A stretch of 64,000 nucleotides of DNA. Origin: Pseudophaeobacter arcticus DSM 23566 (lineage in GTDB: Bacteria > Pseudomonadota > Alphaproteobacteria > Rhodobacterales > Rhodobacteraceae). Made by a program: the position numbers and the translations under genes. Shown one piece after another: positions 8,495-17,438 of the stretch. Location: assembly GCF_000473205.1 (NCBI RefSeq), contig NZ_KI421507.1:3581057-3645056 (forward strand), given 5' to 3'. Under the pieces are notes generated by a model, which worked only from the letters and a program-made list of their open reading frames with translations, was not told where the DNA came from and ran no database searches. How positions within the stretch are numbered: position 1 is the stretch's first letter; each line of letters opens with the position of its first letter.

Positions 8495-8569
8495 GCAATG
8501 AGGCCGCTCTCATATCCCTGCTCCCTGTTTTGCTCAGATTTGATCACAAAGCAGGAGAGCGGCGCATCC

Positions 8570-9022
8570 TCATGGGTGTTTTTCTGGGGCTGGCCCTTCG
8601 ACAATCAGCTGCGGCACCCCATCCGAGGTTTTCTGCACAGAGCAGCCATCCCAGCCGATCACCCCTTTGACCCGTTGGCGCAGGCTCGAAAAGCTCTCGA
8701 ACTGCACCACATCGACGGGGCTGTCAAAATGCAGCGTGATCTGGCGGTGCTCACCATCTCCCATCAGGGACAGCCCGCGAATCTCACCCCTAAAGGCCTG
8801 TCCCAGATAGCGTCCACGCACCCGGTCCCCAACCCGCAGCTGCAACCGGTTTCCCGCCCGCGCCTGCAGGGTGTTCCAGTCGCGGGCTCCATATTGCTGC
8901 GCCACCAGTTCCAAGGATTTGGAATGGCCAACCACAACACCACTGCTGTGCAATTGCTGTCGCAGGCGTTTTGCCTGCAGTTTCAACACATCCGTTGACG
9001 GTAGATTAGAAAAATCAGTCAT
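8570..9022 (-). CDS. Glyoxalase-related domain protein
   Basis: A 150-residue protein. Residues about 5-55 (LPSTDVLKLQAKRLRQ, then KSLELVAQQYGARDWNTL) match the small helical domain often annotated as glyoxalase-related and found fused to or near antibiotic-resistance glyoxalases. The remainder (about 60-150) looks like a small beta domain that I do not recognise. The ATG at 9020-9022 gives MTDFSNLPS and is preferred to an upstream in-frame start because it begins right before the domain. It is divergent from a VOC-family gene, which supports a shared role, but no enzymatic function can be claimed. Confidence 0.6.
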   Translation of the reverse strand: MTDFSNLPSTDVLKLQAKRLRQQLHSSGVVVGHSKSLELVAQQYGARDWNTLQARAGNRLQLRVGDRVRGRYLGQAFRGEIRGLSLMGDGEHRQITLHFDSPVDVVQFESFSSLRQRVKGVIGWDGCSVQKTSDGVPQLIVEGPAPEKHP

Positions 9023-9308
9023 CTGTTTCTCGTCCCAAAAGGGCACGCAAATTACGATGGGCACCGCATTGCCATCCAGCGCACCATGGTTTGAGCGATA
9101 GATGTCGTCTTGATCGTCTCAGGGTTTCACCATGGCCCTCAAACGGGCTGCGGCAGGCAGGAGACCCAAACCTTGCGCCTCGCCTACGGCAGTTTCCCCC
9201 GATCCGTCAAGTCCTGCAGATTTTTACAAGGACCCTGCACAGCAAGCCTTGACCTAAAGCCGGGTTGAGAAAGCAGGGTGCAGATATTTCGCAATCAAGG
9301 ACACTCTC

Positions 9309-9845
9309 ATGACATCAACTCCCCGGCAAAACCCTGCCCCCAAAAAACATCCCAATCAGATCACCCCCCAGATCACTGCCCAGATTACCGGGCTTTATGA
9401 GACCCATCTTCCGGTCGCCGATCTGACCCGCTCCCGTGCTTTTTATCACGACATGCTCGGCCTGCCGCTGGCCCATGAGCTGGCTGAACGCCGGGTCAGC
9501 TTTTATTGGGTGGGCAGTCCGGAAACCGCCATGCTGGGCCTCTGGGAGATGGGCAGTGCGCCCTTGGCCATGCGCCTGCATATTGCCTTTCGCATGGCTG
9601 CCGCAGATATCCACCGGCTCTGTGACCAGCTCAGTCAGCGGGGCATTCAGCCCCTCAACCTGATCGGAGAAAAGATCAGCGAACCCATCGTTATTGGCTG
9701 GATGCCCGCCCTCTCGGTCTATTGCACTGATCCCGACGGCCACTCGATCGAGTTCATCGCCAAGCTGCCAGAACCGCCAGACCCGGACTTTGGCCAGGGC
9801 CCCTATAGCCGCTGGCAACAGCGCACCGCCCCCGCGCGCGGATAG
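9309..9845 (+). CDS. VOC-family (glyoxalase/bleomycin resistance) protein
   Basis: The 178-residue protein carries the paired beta-alpha-beta modules of the vicinal oxygen chelate fold. It shows ETHLPVADLTRSRAFYHDML with candidate metal ligand His33, MRLHIAFRM in the middle, and YCTDPDGHSIEFIA at the C-terminal metal site. Such proteins are dioxygenases, lyases or drug-binding proteins; the substrate is not evident. The N-terminal 27 residues are low complexity and contain a QIT repeat coded by three 12-bp units. An ATG is used, and the next gene's frame follows closely. Confidence 0.85.
   Translation: MTSTPRQNPAPKKHPNQITPQITAQITGLYETHLPVADLTRSRAFYHDMLGLPLAHELAERRVSFYWVGSPETAMLGLWEMGSAPLAMRLHIAFRMAAADIHRLCDQLSQRGIQPLNLIGEKISEPIVIGWMPALSVYCTDPDGHSIEFIAKLPEPPDPDFGQGPYSRWQQRTAPARG
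9357..9392. repeat. Three 12-bp tandem units inside the VOC gene
   Basis: CAGATCACCCCC, CAGATCACTGCC and CAGATTACCGGG follow one another in frame and code a repeated Q-I-T segment in the non-conserved N-terminal part. Confidence 0.85.
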
Positions 9846-9955
9846 TGTTTCGCGCGCGAAACATCAGGGTGCGCGCGCAAACTGGTCACGGGATCAAAAG
9901 CACTCTATGGAGAACAGGCATCCCCTATTGCCTGCCATCTGATGAGGAACCCGCC

Positions 9956-10804
9956 ATGATCACTGCCCGTCTGCACGGTCGTCTCGGCAACCAGATGTTT
10001 CAATATGCAGCCGCCCGCGCGCTGGCGCATCGGCTGCACACCACCGTCGCGCTGGACAGCCGCGGGGCCGAGCTGCGCGGCGAGGGGGTGCTCACCCGGG
10101 TCTTTGATCTTGATCTCTCCCCTGCCGACAAGCTGCCGCCGCTCAAACAGCAGGCGCCGCTGCGTTATGGGCTCTGGCGTGGGCTTGGGCTGGCACCACG
10201 GTTTCGCCGCGAGCGCGGCCTTGGCTACAATCCAGCCTTTGAAACCTGGGGAGATGACAGCTACCTGCACGGCTATTGGCAAAGCGAGAAATATTTTCAC
10301 CGCATCGCTGATCTGATCCGGTCGGAATTCACCTTCCCCGCCTTCAGCAACAGTCAGAATGCTGAGATGGCCGAGCAGATTGCAACGGGGACAGCCATTT
10401 CCCTACATGTGCGGCGCGGAGATTATGTTGCACTTGCGGCCCATGTGCTGTGTGATCAGGCCTATTACGAGGCCGCCCTGGCCCGCATTCTCGATGGGCT
10501 GCCCGATGCGGCACCAACCGTCTATGTCTTCTCGGATGATCCCGATTGGGCCAAGGCCAATCTGCCGCTGCCCTGCCGCAAGGTGGTTGTGGATTTCAAC
10601 GGGCCGGAAACCGATTTTGAAGACATGCGCCTGATGAGCCTGTGCACTCACAACATTATCGGCAATAGCTCGTTTTCCTGGTGGGCGGCCTGGCTCAACC
10701 AAAATGCGCAAAAACATGTGGCAGGGCCGACCAATTGGTTTGGAACCCCCAAGCTCAGCAACCCCGATATTCTCCCCGACGACTGGCTGAAAATCACTGC
10801 ATAG
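9956..10804 (+). CDS. Alpha-1,2-fucosyltransferase-like GT11 glycosyltransferase
   Basis: The 282-residue protein begins MITARLHGRLGNQMFQYA, the typical N terminus of family 11, and contains the GDP-fucose-binding motif HVRRGDYV from His151. The family's NSSFSWWAAWLN motif follows near the C terminus. The enzyme would transfer fucose in alpha-1,2 linkage during glycan assembly. The ATG at 9956 is chosen because AGGA lies upstream and because the extra 37 residues from an earlier start have no family match. No other capsule or LPS cluster genes adjoin it; it sits alone. Confidence 0.9.
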   Translation: MITARLHGRLGNQMFQYAAARALAHRLHTTVALDSRGAELRGEGVLTRVFDLDLSPADKLPPLKQQAPLRYGLWRGLGLAPRFRRERGLGYNPAFETWGDDSYLHGYWQSEKYFHRIADLIRSEFTFPAFSNSQNAEMAEQIATGTAISLHVRRGDYVALAAHVLCDQAYYEAALARILDGLPDAAPTVYVFSDDPDWAKANLPLPCRKVVVDFNGPETDFEDMRLMSLCTHNIIGNSSFSWWAAWLNQNAQKHVAGPTNWFGTPKLSNPDILPDDWLKITA

Positions 10805-10840
10805 GCCAAGGAGGGCCCGGCTGGGATACGGCGGCGGCTG

Positions 10841-11494
10841 TCAGAAAGGCGCCTTGGCGCGGAACTTCATCGATTCGCCGCTGTCAGGGTGCTTGATCCG
10901 CAATTCTTCTGAGTGCAGCATCATCCGGGGAAACGCGCGCGCGGCACCAGTGGCATACAGCGGATCGCCCAGGATCGCATGGCCCAATGCCATCATATGC
11001 ACCCGCAGCTGATGGGTGCGGCCGGTCTTTGGCGTCAGTCGCACACGGGTCTCATCCTCACCGTATTTCACCACCCGGTAATCGGTGACAGCGGGCTTGC
11101 CACTGTCGTGGCAGACCATCTGCCGGGGGCGGTTGGGCCAGTCCACGATAAGCGGCAGATCAACCTCGCCGGCGCGTGGCGCCAGATGGCCGGTGAGACG
11201 CGCAACATAGGCTTTGCGGGTGGTGCGTTTTTCAAACTGCATCGACAGATGCCGCTGCGCATGGGGCGTCACCCCAAAGACCAAAATGCCCGAGGTATCC
11301 CGGTCCAGCCGATGCACCAGCAAGGCCTCGGGAAAGGCCAGCTGTAGGCGACTGAGCAGGCAGTCGGCCAGATGGTCACCGCGCCCAGGAACACTTAGCA
11401 ACCCGGCCGGTTTGTTCACCACCAGGATCTGGGCGTCATGATGCAGGATCTCCAGCGGATCCTGCGGCGGGGTATAGTCACTTGAAACAGCCAT
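10841..11494 (-). CDS. RluA-family pseudouridine synthase
   Basis: The catalytic motif LLVHRLDRDTSGILVF contains the essential Asp at residue 64 of the 217-residue protein that starts MAVSSDYTP. The GRTHQLRVH and PRMMLHSEEL motifs complete the RluA type. The short length, without an S4 domain, and the PLEILHHD opening fit the RluA branch, which modifies 23S rRNA and some tRNAs; the exact target base is not certain. A longer GTG start at 11626 would add residues without family similarity. Confidence 0.88.
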   Translation of the reverse strand: MAVSSDYTPPQDPLEILHHDAQILVVNKPAGLLSVPGRGDHLADCLLSRLQLAFPEALLVHRLDRDTSGILVFGVTPHAQRHLSMQFEKRTTRKAYVARLTGHLAPRAGEVDLPLIVDWPNRPRQMVCHDSGKPAVTDYRVVKYGEDETRVRLTPKTGRTHQLRVHMMALGHAILGDPLYATGAARAFPRMMLHSEELRIKHPDSGESMKFRAKAPF

Positions 11495-11603
11495 AGGCGC
11501 CTGCCTACTGTGCCTTGCCCGCCACGGCAAGTTCCCGTGACGTCGCGCTTGCCCTGATTGGAGAGGAACCGCAGAGTTCAGCCCAGCAGTGACATGCCAA
11601 AAA

Positions 11604-11625
11604 CTGGCCAAACACTGGCCAAACA
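11604..11625. repeat. Perfect 11-bp tandem duplication
   Basis: CTGGCCAAACA occurs twice in succession between the divergent pseudouridine synthase and SnoaL-like genes. It could affect promoter spacing for either gene. Confidence 0.85.
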
Positions 11626-11652
11626 CATGTCAATACTCAAGGGAGAGAGACC

Positions 11653-12063
11653 ATGCATCCAACCATCACCCGCATGCAGGACGTTGTCGCCAAAGGCGAC
11701 GAGAGCCTCATCGCCGATCTGCTGGCCGAAGACGTGACCTTCCTGCCGCCAACCTATTGGAAAACCTGGACAGGACGTGCGCCCGTTGCCGCCGTGCTGG
11801 GCCATGTGGGCAAAGTCTTCTCCGAGTTCCGCTATCGCCGCATCATGGGCGAGGGCAAGGACTGGGCGCTGGAGTTCCAATGCAAGGTGGGCGATCTCGA
11901 CACCGTTGGCGTTGATCTGATCACCCTGAATGACGCAGGGCTGATCCAGACCTTCGAAGTGGTTATGCGCCCCCATAAAACCATTGGCGCCCTGCGCGAT
12001 GCCATCAATGCCCGGGTCAAGACAGATGCCCGCTTTTTGGAGTTCCGCAAAGCCCTGAGCTGA
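11653..12063 (+). CDS. SnoaL/NTF2-like small protein
   Basis: The 136-residue protein has the cone-shaped NTF2-like pattern. A helical start (ITRMQDVVAKGD) leads into LLAEDVTFLPPTYWKTWTGR, then the strands LEFQCKVG and VDLITLNDAGLIQTFEVVMRP. Members include ketosteroid-isomerase-like enzymes and non-catalytic binding proteins, so no reaction is assigned. GGGAGAG precedes the ATG. It is probably monocistronic. Confidence 0.75.
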   Translation: MHPTITRMQDVVAKGDESLIADLLAEDVTFLPPTYWKTWTGRAPVAAVLGHVGKVFSEFRYRRIMGEGKDWALEFQCKVGDLDTVGVDLITLNDAGLIQTFEVVMRPHKTIGALRDAINARVKTDARFLEFRKALS

Positions 12064-12133
12064 CCAACCCCTTCAGCTGACAAGGCTGCGCTGCGCCCGC
12101 TGCAGCGGCGGCGTGGCAGCCCAAGACCCCGAC

Positions 12134-13039
12134 CTAAACGGCGGGTTTTGGCTGGCCACGCAGCTGTCGGATCAGGGGGATCGAATAGATCACCAAAGCC
12201 ATCCAGATCATCGGGAAGGCAATCATCCGGGCGCGGCCGAACTCCTCACCAAAGACAAAAACCGCGATCAGAAAAATCATCGTCGGCGCGATATATTGCA
12301 AGATGCCAATGGTCGAGAGCCGCAGCAGTTTGGCCCCATTGGCATAGACAATCAGCGGCACCGCCGTCACCAGCCCGCAGCCCATCAACAGCCAGATATC
12401 AGCGCCGTGGAAATGGGTTCCGCCAGTTGCAGAGGCATAGGCGAGATAGCCCAGCGCCGGAGGTGTCAGGATCAGCACTTCCAGCATAAAGCCCTGATTG
12501 GGGCCAACCGGCAGCTGTTTCTTGAAGAAGGCATAAAAACCCCAGCTCAGCGTCAGCGCAATTGCCACCCAGGGCAGCCGCCCGGCCTCGACCGTCAGCA
12601 CCACCACAGCGGCAGCGGCCAGGGCAATGGCAACCAGTTGCGTCGGCGTCAGTCGCTCGCGCAGCAGCAAGGACCCCAGGGCGATGCTGAACAATGGGTT
12701 GATGTAATAGCCAAGTGCGGCATCCAGCGCATGACCCGAGGCAATCGACCAGACGTAGATCCCCCAGTTCACCGAGATCAGCGCCGCCGTAACACAGGCC
12801 ATGCCCAGCGTGCGCGGGCTTTTGAGCGCGGCGCGCAGATCCCTGGTCCGTCCCAAGAGCACCAGCAGCAACCCCGCCACCGGCACCGACCAGAGCACCC
12901 GATGCGCCACCACCTCAGCCGCTGGAATATGGGACACCAGTTTCATGTATAACGGCAGGAACCCCCACAAAACATAGGCCGAAATGGCAAAGGCCAACCC
13001 CTGAGGGGTATCAATATTCTCGCGCGGTTCCTGGGTCAT
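12134..13039 (-). CDS. rarD: RarD-type EamA/DMT transporter
   Basis: A 301-residue inner-membrane protein with ten hydrophobic segments and the RarD opening (GLAFAISAYVLWGFLPLYMK). The family signatures HRVLWSVP, ALGYYINPL, KKQLPVGP, and the late ATMIFLIAVFVFGEEF are all present. RarD belongs to the drug/metabolite transporter superfamily; chloramphenicol sensitivity in Pseudomonas is its historical phenotype, and the natural substrate is unknown. The ATG at 13037-13039 (MTQEP) is preferred to a GTG twelve codons upstream. It lies downstream of the IclR gene in the same direction, with about 115 bases between. Confidence 0.9.
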   Translation of the reverse strand: MTQEPRENIDTPQGLAFAISAYVLWGFLPLYMKLVSHIPAAEVVAHRVLWSVPVAGLLLVLLGRTRDLRAALKSPRTLGMACVTAALISVNWGIYVWSIASGHALDAALGYYINPLFSIALGSLLLRERLTPTQLVAIALAAAAVVVLTVEAGRLPWVAIALTLSWGFYAFFKKQLPVGPNQGFMLEVLILTPPALGYLAYASATGGTHFHGADIWLLMGCGLVTAVPLIVYANGAKLLRLSTIGILQYIAPTMIFLIAVFVFGEEFGRARMIAFPMIWMALVIYSIPLIRQLRGQPKPAV

Positions 13040-13154
13040 CTCAAAGCTCCTCTGACGCATCTTTATGGCGCTCACACAAAAAGGAGAAGCATGGTTTCTG
13101 TTACACTCCCATCACCAATGGTGATGAATGGCAGCCCAGCCAAATCCAGGCCCG

Positions 13155-13949
13155 TTAGGGGCGCTCCGCCTGCTCGCTGTTGAGCCGGGTCAGCCGGGCA
13201 GCGGCCTGTTGCAGGGGCTCCAGAAACTCGAGGATCTGCCCCAGCGCGCGGCGCTGGACCGGCGCGTGCACCGACAGGGTTGCCATCAGCCGCCCCTGTG
13301 GATCCAGAATCGGCACCGCAATCGCCGCCATGCCGGTCATGAATTCCTCATCATCCGTTGCATAGCCGCGCGCGCGGGTTTTTTGCAGCTCAGCGCGCAG
13401 CGCCTCCGGCGAGGTGATTGTCTGCTCGGTCTGCGGCTCCAGCGCCCGCGCCGATAGAACGCTGTTCAGCGTCGCCGGGCGCAGTGTCGACAGGTACATC
13501 TTGCCACTGGCGGTGCAATGAAACGGCACCTGGGTGCCAATCGGCAACTGAATGCGCAGCGGCCATTTTGTCTCAACCCGGTCCAGATAGGTCATGCCCT
13601 CGCGATCCGGGGTTGCCAGATTGCAGGTCTCACCAATTTCTTCGGCCACGGCCTTGAGAATGGTCAGCCGCGCCGTACGCAGATGTTCGGAAGAGATAGT
13701 ATTCACCGCCAGCGCCCGTAGCCGCGGGCCGGGACCATAGGACCGCCCATCCAGATCTCGTTGCAAAAAACCTTCTTCCTCGGCGGTTTGCAACAGCCGG
13801 TGCAGGGTGGGTTTGGGCAGGCCCAAGGCCTCCACCAGCTGGGCCGGTTTGACCGCGACGCCACGCCGGGCGACCTCCTCCACGATCAGCAACAATCTCA
13901 AATTGGTTGGGATCTGCGTCTCTTTGGCGGCGGGCGTCTGGTCGGGCAT
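13155..13949 (-). CDS. IclR-family regulator of the TRAP/GMC module
   Basis: A 264-residue IclR regulator. The winged helix-turn-helix at about 16-72 includes LVEALGLPKPTLHRLLQTAEEEGFL, and the effector domain from about 90 carries TCNLATPDREGMTYL, PFHCTASGKMYLS and DDEEFMTGMAAIAVPI. It starts only ten bases after the DctM stop, so it is the last gene of the dctP-Q-M operon. It probably controls transporter and oxidoreductase expression by binding the palindromes at 17343-17372. Confidence 0.9.
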   Translation of the reverse strand: MPDQTPAAKETQIPTNLRLLLIVEEVARRGVAVKPAQLVEALGLPKPTLHRLLQTAEEEGFLQRDLDGRSYGPGPRLRALAVNTISSEHLRTARLTILKAVAEEIGETCNLATPDREGMTYLDRVETKWPLRIQLPIGTQVPFHCTASGKMYLSTLRPATLNSVLSARALEPQTEQTITSPEALRAELQKTRARGYATDDEEFMTGMAAIAVPILDPQGRLMATLSVHAPVQRRALGQILEFLEPLQQAAARLTRLNSEQAERP

Positions 13950-13959
13950 GGCGTCACAT

Positions 13960-15318
13960 CTATCTGTTGGGCAGCAGGATCAGCGCGAGGTCGGGCACCA
14001 GGGCAACCAGTATCCAAACGCCGATCAAAGCCGCTAGGTAGGGTAGGGTATAGCGCAGCAGGCGAAAGTAGGGAACGCCCGTCACACCCGAGGCAACATA
14101 GAGGTTGAGCCCATAGGGCGGCGTAATAAAGCCAATCGAGGCCCCCACCAGGAAGATCACCGAGAAATGGATTGGATCAATCCCAACCGAGGCGGCAATC
14201 GGCGCCAGGATCGGGGCAAGGATGATCGTCACTGGCAGGCTTTCCAGCACCATGCCAGAGCAAAACACAATCACCATCGAGGTAAAGAGCACCGCATGAT
14301 AGCCCCCCATGGAGGTGACAAAATCGCCAATGGTCTGCTGCGCCCCCAGCAGCGACAGGATCTGCTGCATCACCACCGATATCGCAATCAAGGGCGCCAG
14401 AATGCCGGTGATCTGGGCCGAACGCACCACCACCGAGGGAATCTGTGACAGGGTGAAACCTTCGACCACCAGCATCTCGGCGTAGGATTTCTCTGCTATT
14501 GGCCGGTCCCTGCGCGATCCCATCAGGCGGTTGAGCGGATAGCTCACCAGCCCGGCAATCACGCAAAAGCCCACAGTGACGCCAGCCGCCTCGGTTGGGG
14601 AGAACTTGCCTGTATAGATACCCCAGAGCACCAGGCCGATGGCAAAGAACCCCAGCCAGGCGCCAAAGGCGGTTTTCAGCACCCGGGTCAATTGCAGCGG
14701 GATCAGATGGCCCCAGCCGTTGATCCGGCAAATGATCCAGCAGGCCAGTTGCATGCCGATGACCATCAAGGCTCCGGGCAGGATGCCTGCCACGAACAGC
14801 TCTGATATCGGCAGGTTCAGCAGAAAGCCATAGACAATAAAGATGATCGAGGGCGGGATGATAATCCCCACCGTTCCCCCGGCTGCCGCCGTGGCCGCCG
14901 AAAAGCGCTCATCATAGCCGCCTTTGACCATTTCCGGATGCAACATCGACCCGATGGTGGCTGTGGTCGCCGAGTTAGAGCCGGATATGGCGGCAAACAA
15001 CCCACAGGCGCCCAGTGCTGCCATGGCCAGACCACCGCGCAGCCAGCCCAGGCAGGCATAGGCAAAATCCGATAATCGCCGGGCTATCCCCGACTGGTTG
15101 ATCAAATCCCCGGTGAGGATAAACAGTGGCATCGCCAGAAGGGCAAAGCCCTTGTTAAAGACGTTCAGCAGCTCTGCCCCCATATTGTCGAGCGTCAGCC
15201 CCAGCACAAAGGAGCAGCCAATCACCCAATAGGCAATGACCAGCAGCACCGGCACGCCCAGCATGAACAAAAATGTGACCCCCAGCGAGATCAGCGTGAC
15301 CCAGGATCCATCCGTCAT
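13960..15318 (-). CDS. TRAP transporter large permease (DctM type)
   Basis: The 452-residue membrane protein has about twelve hydrophobic segments. It shows the DctM signatures GVPVLLVIAYWVIG, the SGSNSATTATIGSMLHPEM block, IIPPSIIFIVYG, and the late IGFITPPYGLNLYVASG. It forms the sodium-coupled channel that takes up substrates delivered by the DctP-like binding protein. Its ATG overlaps the stop of the small permease by one base, giving tight translational coupling. Confidence 0.96.
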   Translation of the reverse strand: MTDGSWVTLISLGVTFLFMLGVPVLLVIAYWVIGCSFVLGLTLDNMGAELLNVFNKGFALLAMPLFILTGDLINQSGIARRLSDFAYACLGWLRGGLAMAALGACGLFAAISGSNSATTATIGSMLHPEMVKGGYDERFSAATAAAGGTVGIIIPPSIIFIVYGFLLNLPISELFVAGILPGALMVIGMQLACWIICRINGWGHLIPLQLTRVLKTAFGAWLGFFAIGLVLWGIYTGKFSPTEAAGVTVGFCVIAGLVSYPLNRLMGSRRDRPIAEKSYAEMLVVEGFTLSQIPSVVVRSAQITGILAPLIAISVVMQQILSLLGAQQTIGDFVTSMGGYHAVLFTSMVIVFCSGMVLESLPVTIILAPILAPIAASVGIDPIHFSVIFLVGASIGFITPPYGLNLYVASGVTGVPYFRLLRYTLPYLAALIGVWILVALVPDLALILLPNR

Positions 15319-15986
15319 CAGATATCCCCTCCGATCACTGCCTGTTTGATCAGCGGCGCGCCAGAGCGCCAGTTGGCGATATCCTCGATCAGGTTTTCAA
15401 ACACCCGCGCCACCATCAGCACAAAGGACAAGGGGGCAGTGATCAGGAACCACCACTGCATGACATTGTCAGTGCCCAGCACAATCTGAAAATTCGACGC
15501 CGAAAGCGCCGTTATCCGCGAGGTGGTAACCAGCACAATCACCGCAAAGACAAACCACAAAACCGCATCCAGCATCAGGCAGGCCAGCTGCCCGGCCCGC
15601 GGCATCATGGTGCGGAACTCGGCAAAGCTGAGATGGGTGCGCAGTCGCACGTTAAAGGCGGCACCAAACCAGGCCATGATCATGAACAACAGCGGCGGGA
15701 TCGTGGTCGACCAGGGCTGCTGATTGGAGAAAATGAAGCGATCAATGACGCCCCAGAAGATGATAAGGGCAATCGCCAGATAGCTGTAAACCATCACCGT
15801 GCGCTCAAGATGCCGGTCCAGCCAGGGCAGCAGCTTGTAGATCCACAGCATGATCAAACCGCTTAGCGCAGTGGCGATTGTGCCAAAGACCCAGGCGCCT
15901 TCGGTTTTCAGCGCATTGCGGATTTCCCAGCTGTCTTGTGATGCAAATGCACGAAATATATCGCTGATCTCAGACCAGAGTGCCAT
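15318..15986 (-). CDS. TRAP transporter small permease (DctQ type)
   Basis: A 222-residue protein with four hydrophobic segments, at about 35-55, 65-85, 105-125 and 150-175, as usual for DctQ. It includes the NVRLRTHLSFAEF stretch after the second segment. AGGGAGG right before the ATG at 15984-15986 sets the start; a longer upstream frame has no family likeness. It partners the DctM-type permease encoded directly downstream. Confidence 0.9.
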   Translation of the reverse strand: MALWSEISDIFRAFASQDSWEIRNALKTEGAWVFGTIATALSGLIMLWIYKLLPWLDRHLERTVMVYSYLAIALIIFWGVIDRFIFSNQQPWSTTIPPLLFMIMAWFGAAFNVRLRTHLSFAEFRTMMPRAGQLACLMLDAVLWFVFAVIVLVTTSRITALSASNFQIVLGTDNVMQWWFLITAPLSFVLMVARVFENLIEDIANWRSGAPLIKQAVIGGDI

Positions 15987-16095
15987 CTTTTCCTCCCTGT
16001 TGTCCGCCCCGTGACCCACCCGGTTACGCCGGTGTGTCTGGACAAGTGAAATCGGCGCGCGGCTGCACGCCGATCCGCGTTCATGGTTCTGGATC

Positions 16096-17328
16096 TTAGG
16101 TTTTCCACCAGCGGCGCGGTTCGACATTCTCCGGCTTCATATCCTTGGGCACCTGGCGCGCGATGTCATAGATCTCCTGATAGGTATCAATGCCACCGGC
16201 CCAGTTGTTCAAACGGTCCCGCCACTGCTCCCAAAGCTGCGGTTGGAACTCGGGCGAGCACATTTCCTCGGCCATTTTGATCTGATCATCCGCCAGGAAG
16301 GCGTTGCGCACGTTGTTTTTGGCAAAGATCGTGCCGGGCATCTGCGGATCGGAATGACCCACAGTTTTGATCAGCGCCGCCTCGTTTGCCGCCTGCACAT
16401 GGGTCTGCGCCCAATAGGCGCTCTCCATCACCGCATCCTGCAAATAGCCCTCAAGACTGTCAAAGACAGCGGCGCTCATCGAGGTATGTTCGGTGCCACA
16501 GAAGAATTTCAGATCCACCGACTGGCTGACCACCGGCGCCATATTGGCGTAGGCCACAGCCGAGGCCCAGGTTTCGGCGCCGTCAATCAGCCCCTGTTTC
16601 AACCCGTCCAGAGTTTCTTCCCAGGCGACAGGCACCGGGTTGAGGTTCAGCGCCTGCATGGCAATGCGGCCCAGCTGGGTGCCGGTGACGCGGTTCTTGG
16701 TGCCAAAAAGCTGCTCCAGCTTGGTCACGGTTGGCTTGCCCTCCCAACCCAGACCCAGCTGAATGCCGCGCAGCTCACAATGGCTGAACAGGAACTTCAG
16801 CCCGTGTCGTTTTTCCAGCGGTTCGCGCAGGATGCGCTGCGATTCGGGGCTATAGAGAAAATGATACTGCGCGGCCCGGCCAGGAAACATATAGGCGTAG
16901 TCGAGCACATTGAGATAGGGCGCGCCCCCTGCGGAATTCTGAGTTGAGGCGGCATAGATATCCACGATGCCCTGTTGGGTTTTTTCCACGCAGGAGGTCT
17001 GGCCGCAGATCTGGTTATTGCCAATGAACTCGATACGGATCTCCCCATCCGTGCGGCTCTCCAGATCGCGGGCGAACTCCAAACCACCAGCCCGTTCAAT
17101 CAGCAGGTTCTGGGCATTAAACCCAGAGGCCCCAAACTTTAACGTGTGCTTGGCCGGCTTGGAAAACCGCCTTTCATAGGTCGATTCCGCCGCTGACGCC
17201 AGATTGGCCAGGCTCATGGCCCCTCCAAAGCCCCCCGCCGCCAAAAGTGTCGAGCTCATGCCATATCGTCCTGCAACCCGGAACAGCTCTCGCCGTGAGA
17301 TATGGTTAAGATTCTCCTTGAGTCCCAT
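16096..17328 (-). CDS. TRAP transporter solute-binding protein (DctP type) with Tat-like signal
   Basis: The 410-residue periplasmic receptor of the TRAP system. Its N terminus has SRRELFRVAG followed by a hydrophobic stretch and ASAAES, a twin-arginine-type signal peptide with a likely cleavage near residue 47. DctP features include HTLKFGASGFNA, QGIVDIYAASTQ and NRVTGTQLG; the Arg in the last motif is the usual carboxylate-binding residue, so the ligand is probably an organic acid. It is longer than most family members (about 330 residues). It is the first gene of the operon. Confidence 0.92.
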   Translation of the reverse strand: MGLKENLNHISRRELFRVAGRYGMSSTLLAAGGFGGAMSLANLASAAESTYERRFSKPAKHTLKFGASGFNAQNLLIERAGGLEFARDLESRTDGEIRIEFIGNNQICGQTSCVEKTQQGIVDIYAASTQNSAGGAPYLNVLDYAYMFPGRAAQYHFLYSPESQRILREPLEKRHGLKFLFSHCELRGIQLGLGWEGKPTVTKLEQLFGTKNRVTGTQLGRIAMQALNLNPVPVAWEETLDGLKQGLIDGAETWASAVAYANMAPVVSQSVDLKFFCGTEHTSMSAAVFDSLEGYLQDAVMESAYWAQTHVQAANEAALIKTVGHSDPQMPGTIFAKNNVRNAFLADDQIKMAEEMCSPEFQPQLWEQWRDRLNNWAGGIDTYQEIYDIARQVPKDMKPENVEPRRWWKT

Positions 17329-17342
17329 AGTCTTCCTCCCTA

Positions 17343-17372
17343 AATGATCATTATTGAGACGTTTTATCTCAA
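17343..17372. promoter_or_regulatory. Two palindromes in the divergent dctP/GMC promoter region
   Basis: AATGATCATT (17343-17352) is a perfect 10-bp palindrome. TTGAGA, seven bases, TCTCAA (17354-17372) is a 19-bp inverted repeat directly beside it. Both lie in the 110 bases between the divergent dctP and GMC oxidoreductase genes. IclR regulators bind short AT-rich dyads of this kind, so these are candidate operators for the regulator at 13155-13949. Confidence 0.55.
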
Positions 17373-17438
17373 AAAAAGCTAGCCCAAATCATACAATCTG
17401 CATAGAGTTTTTTTCGTGAGCAACCGGAGGAGCGTGTT

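Noticed and set aside
13110..13126. CATCACC-AAT-GGTGATG hairpin between the IclR gene and rarD
   Set aside because: Short stem without a T-run; could be an operator or chance, not enough to annotate.
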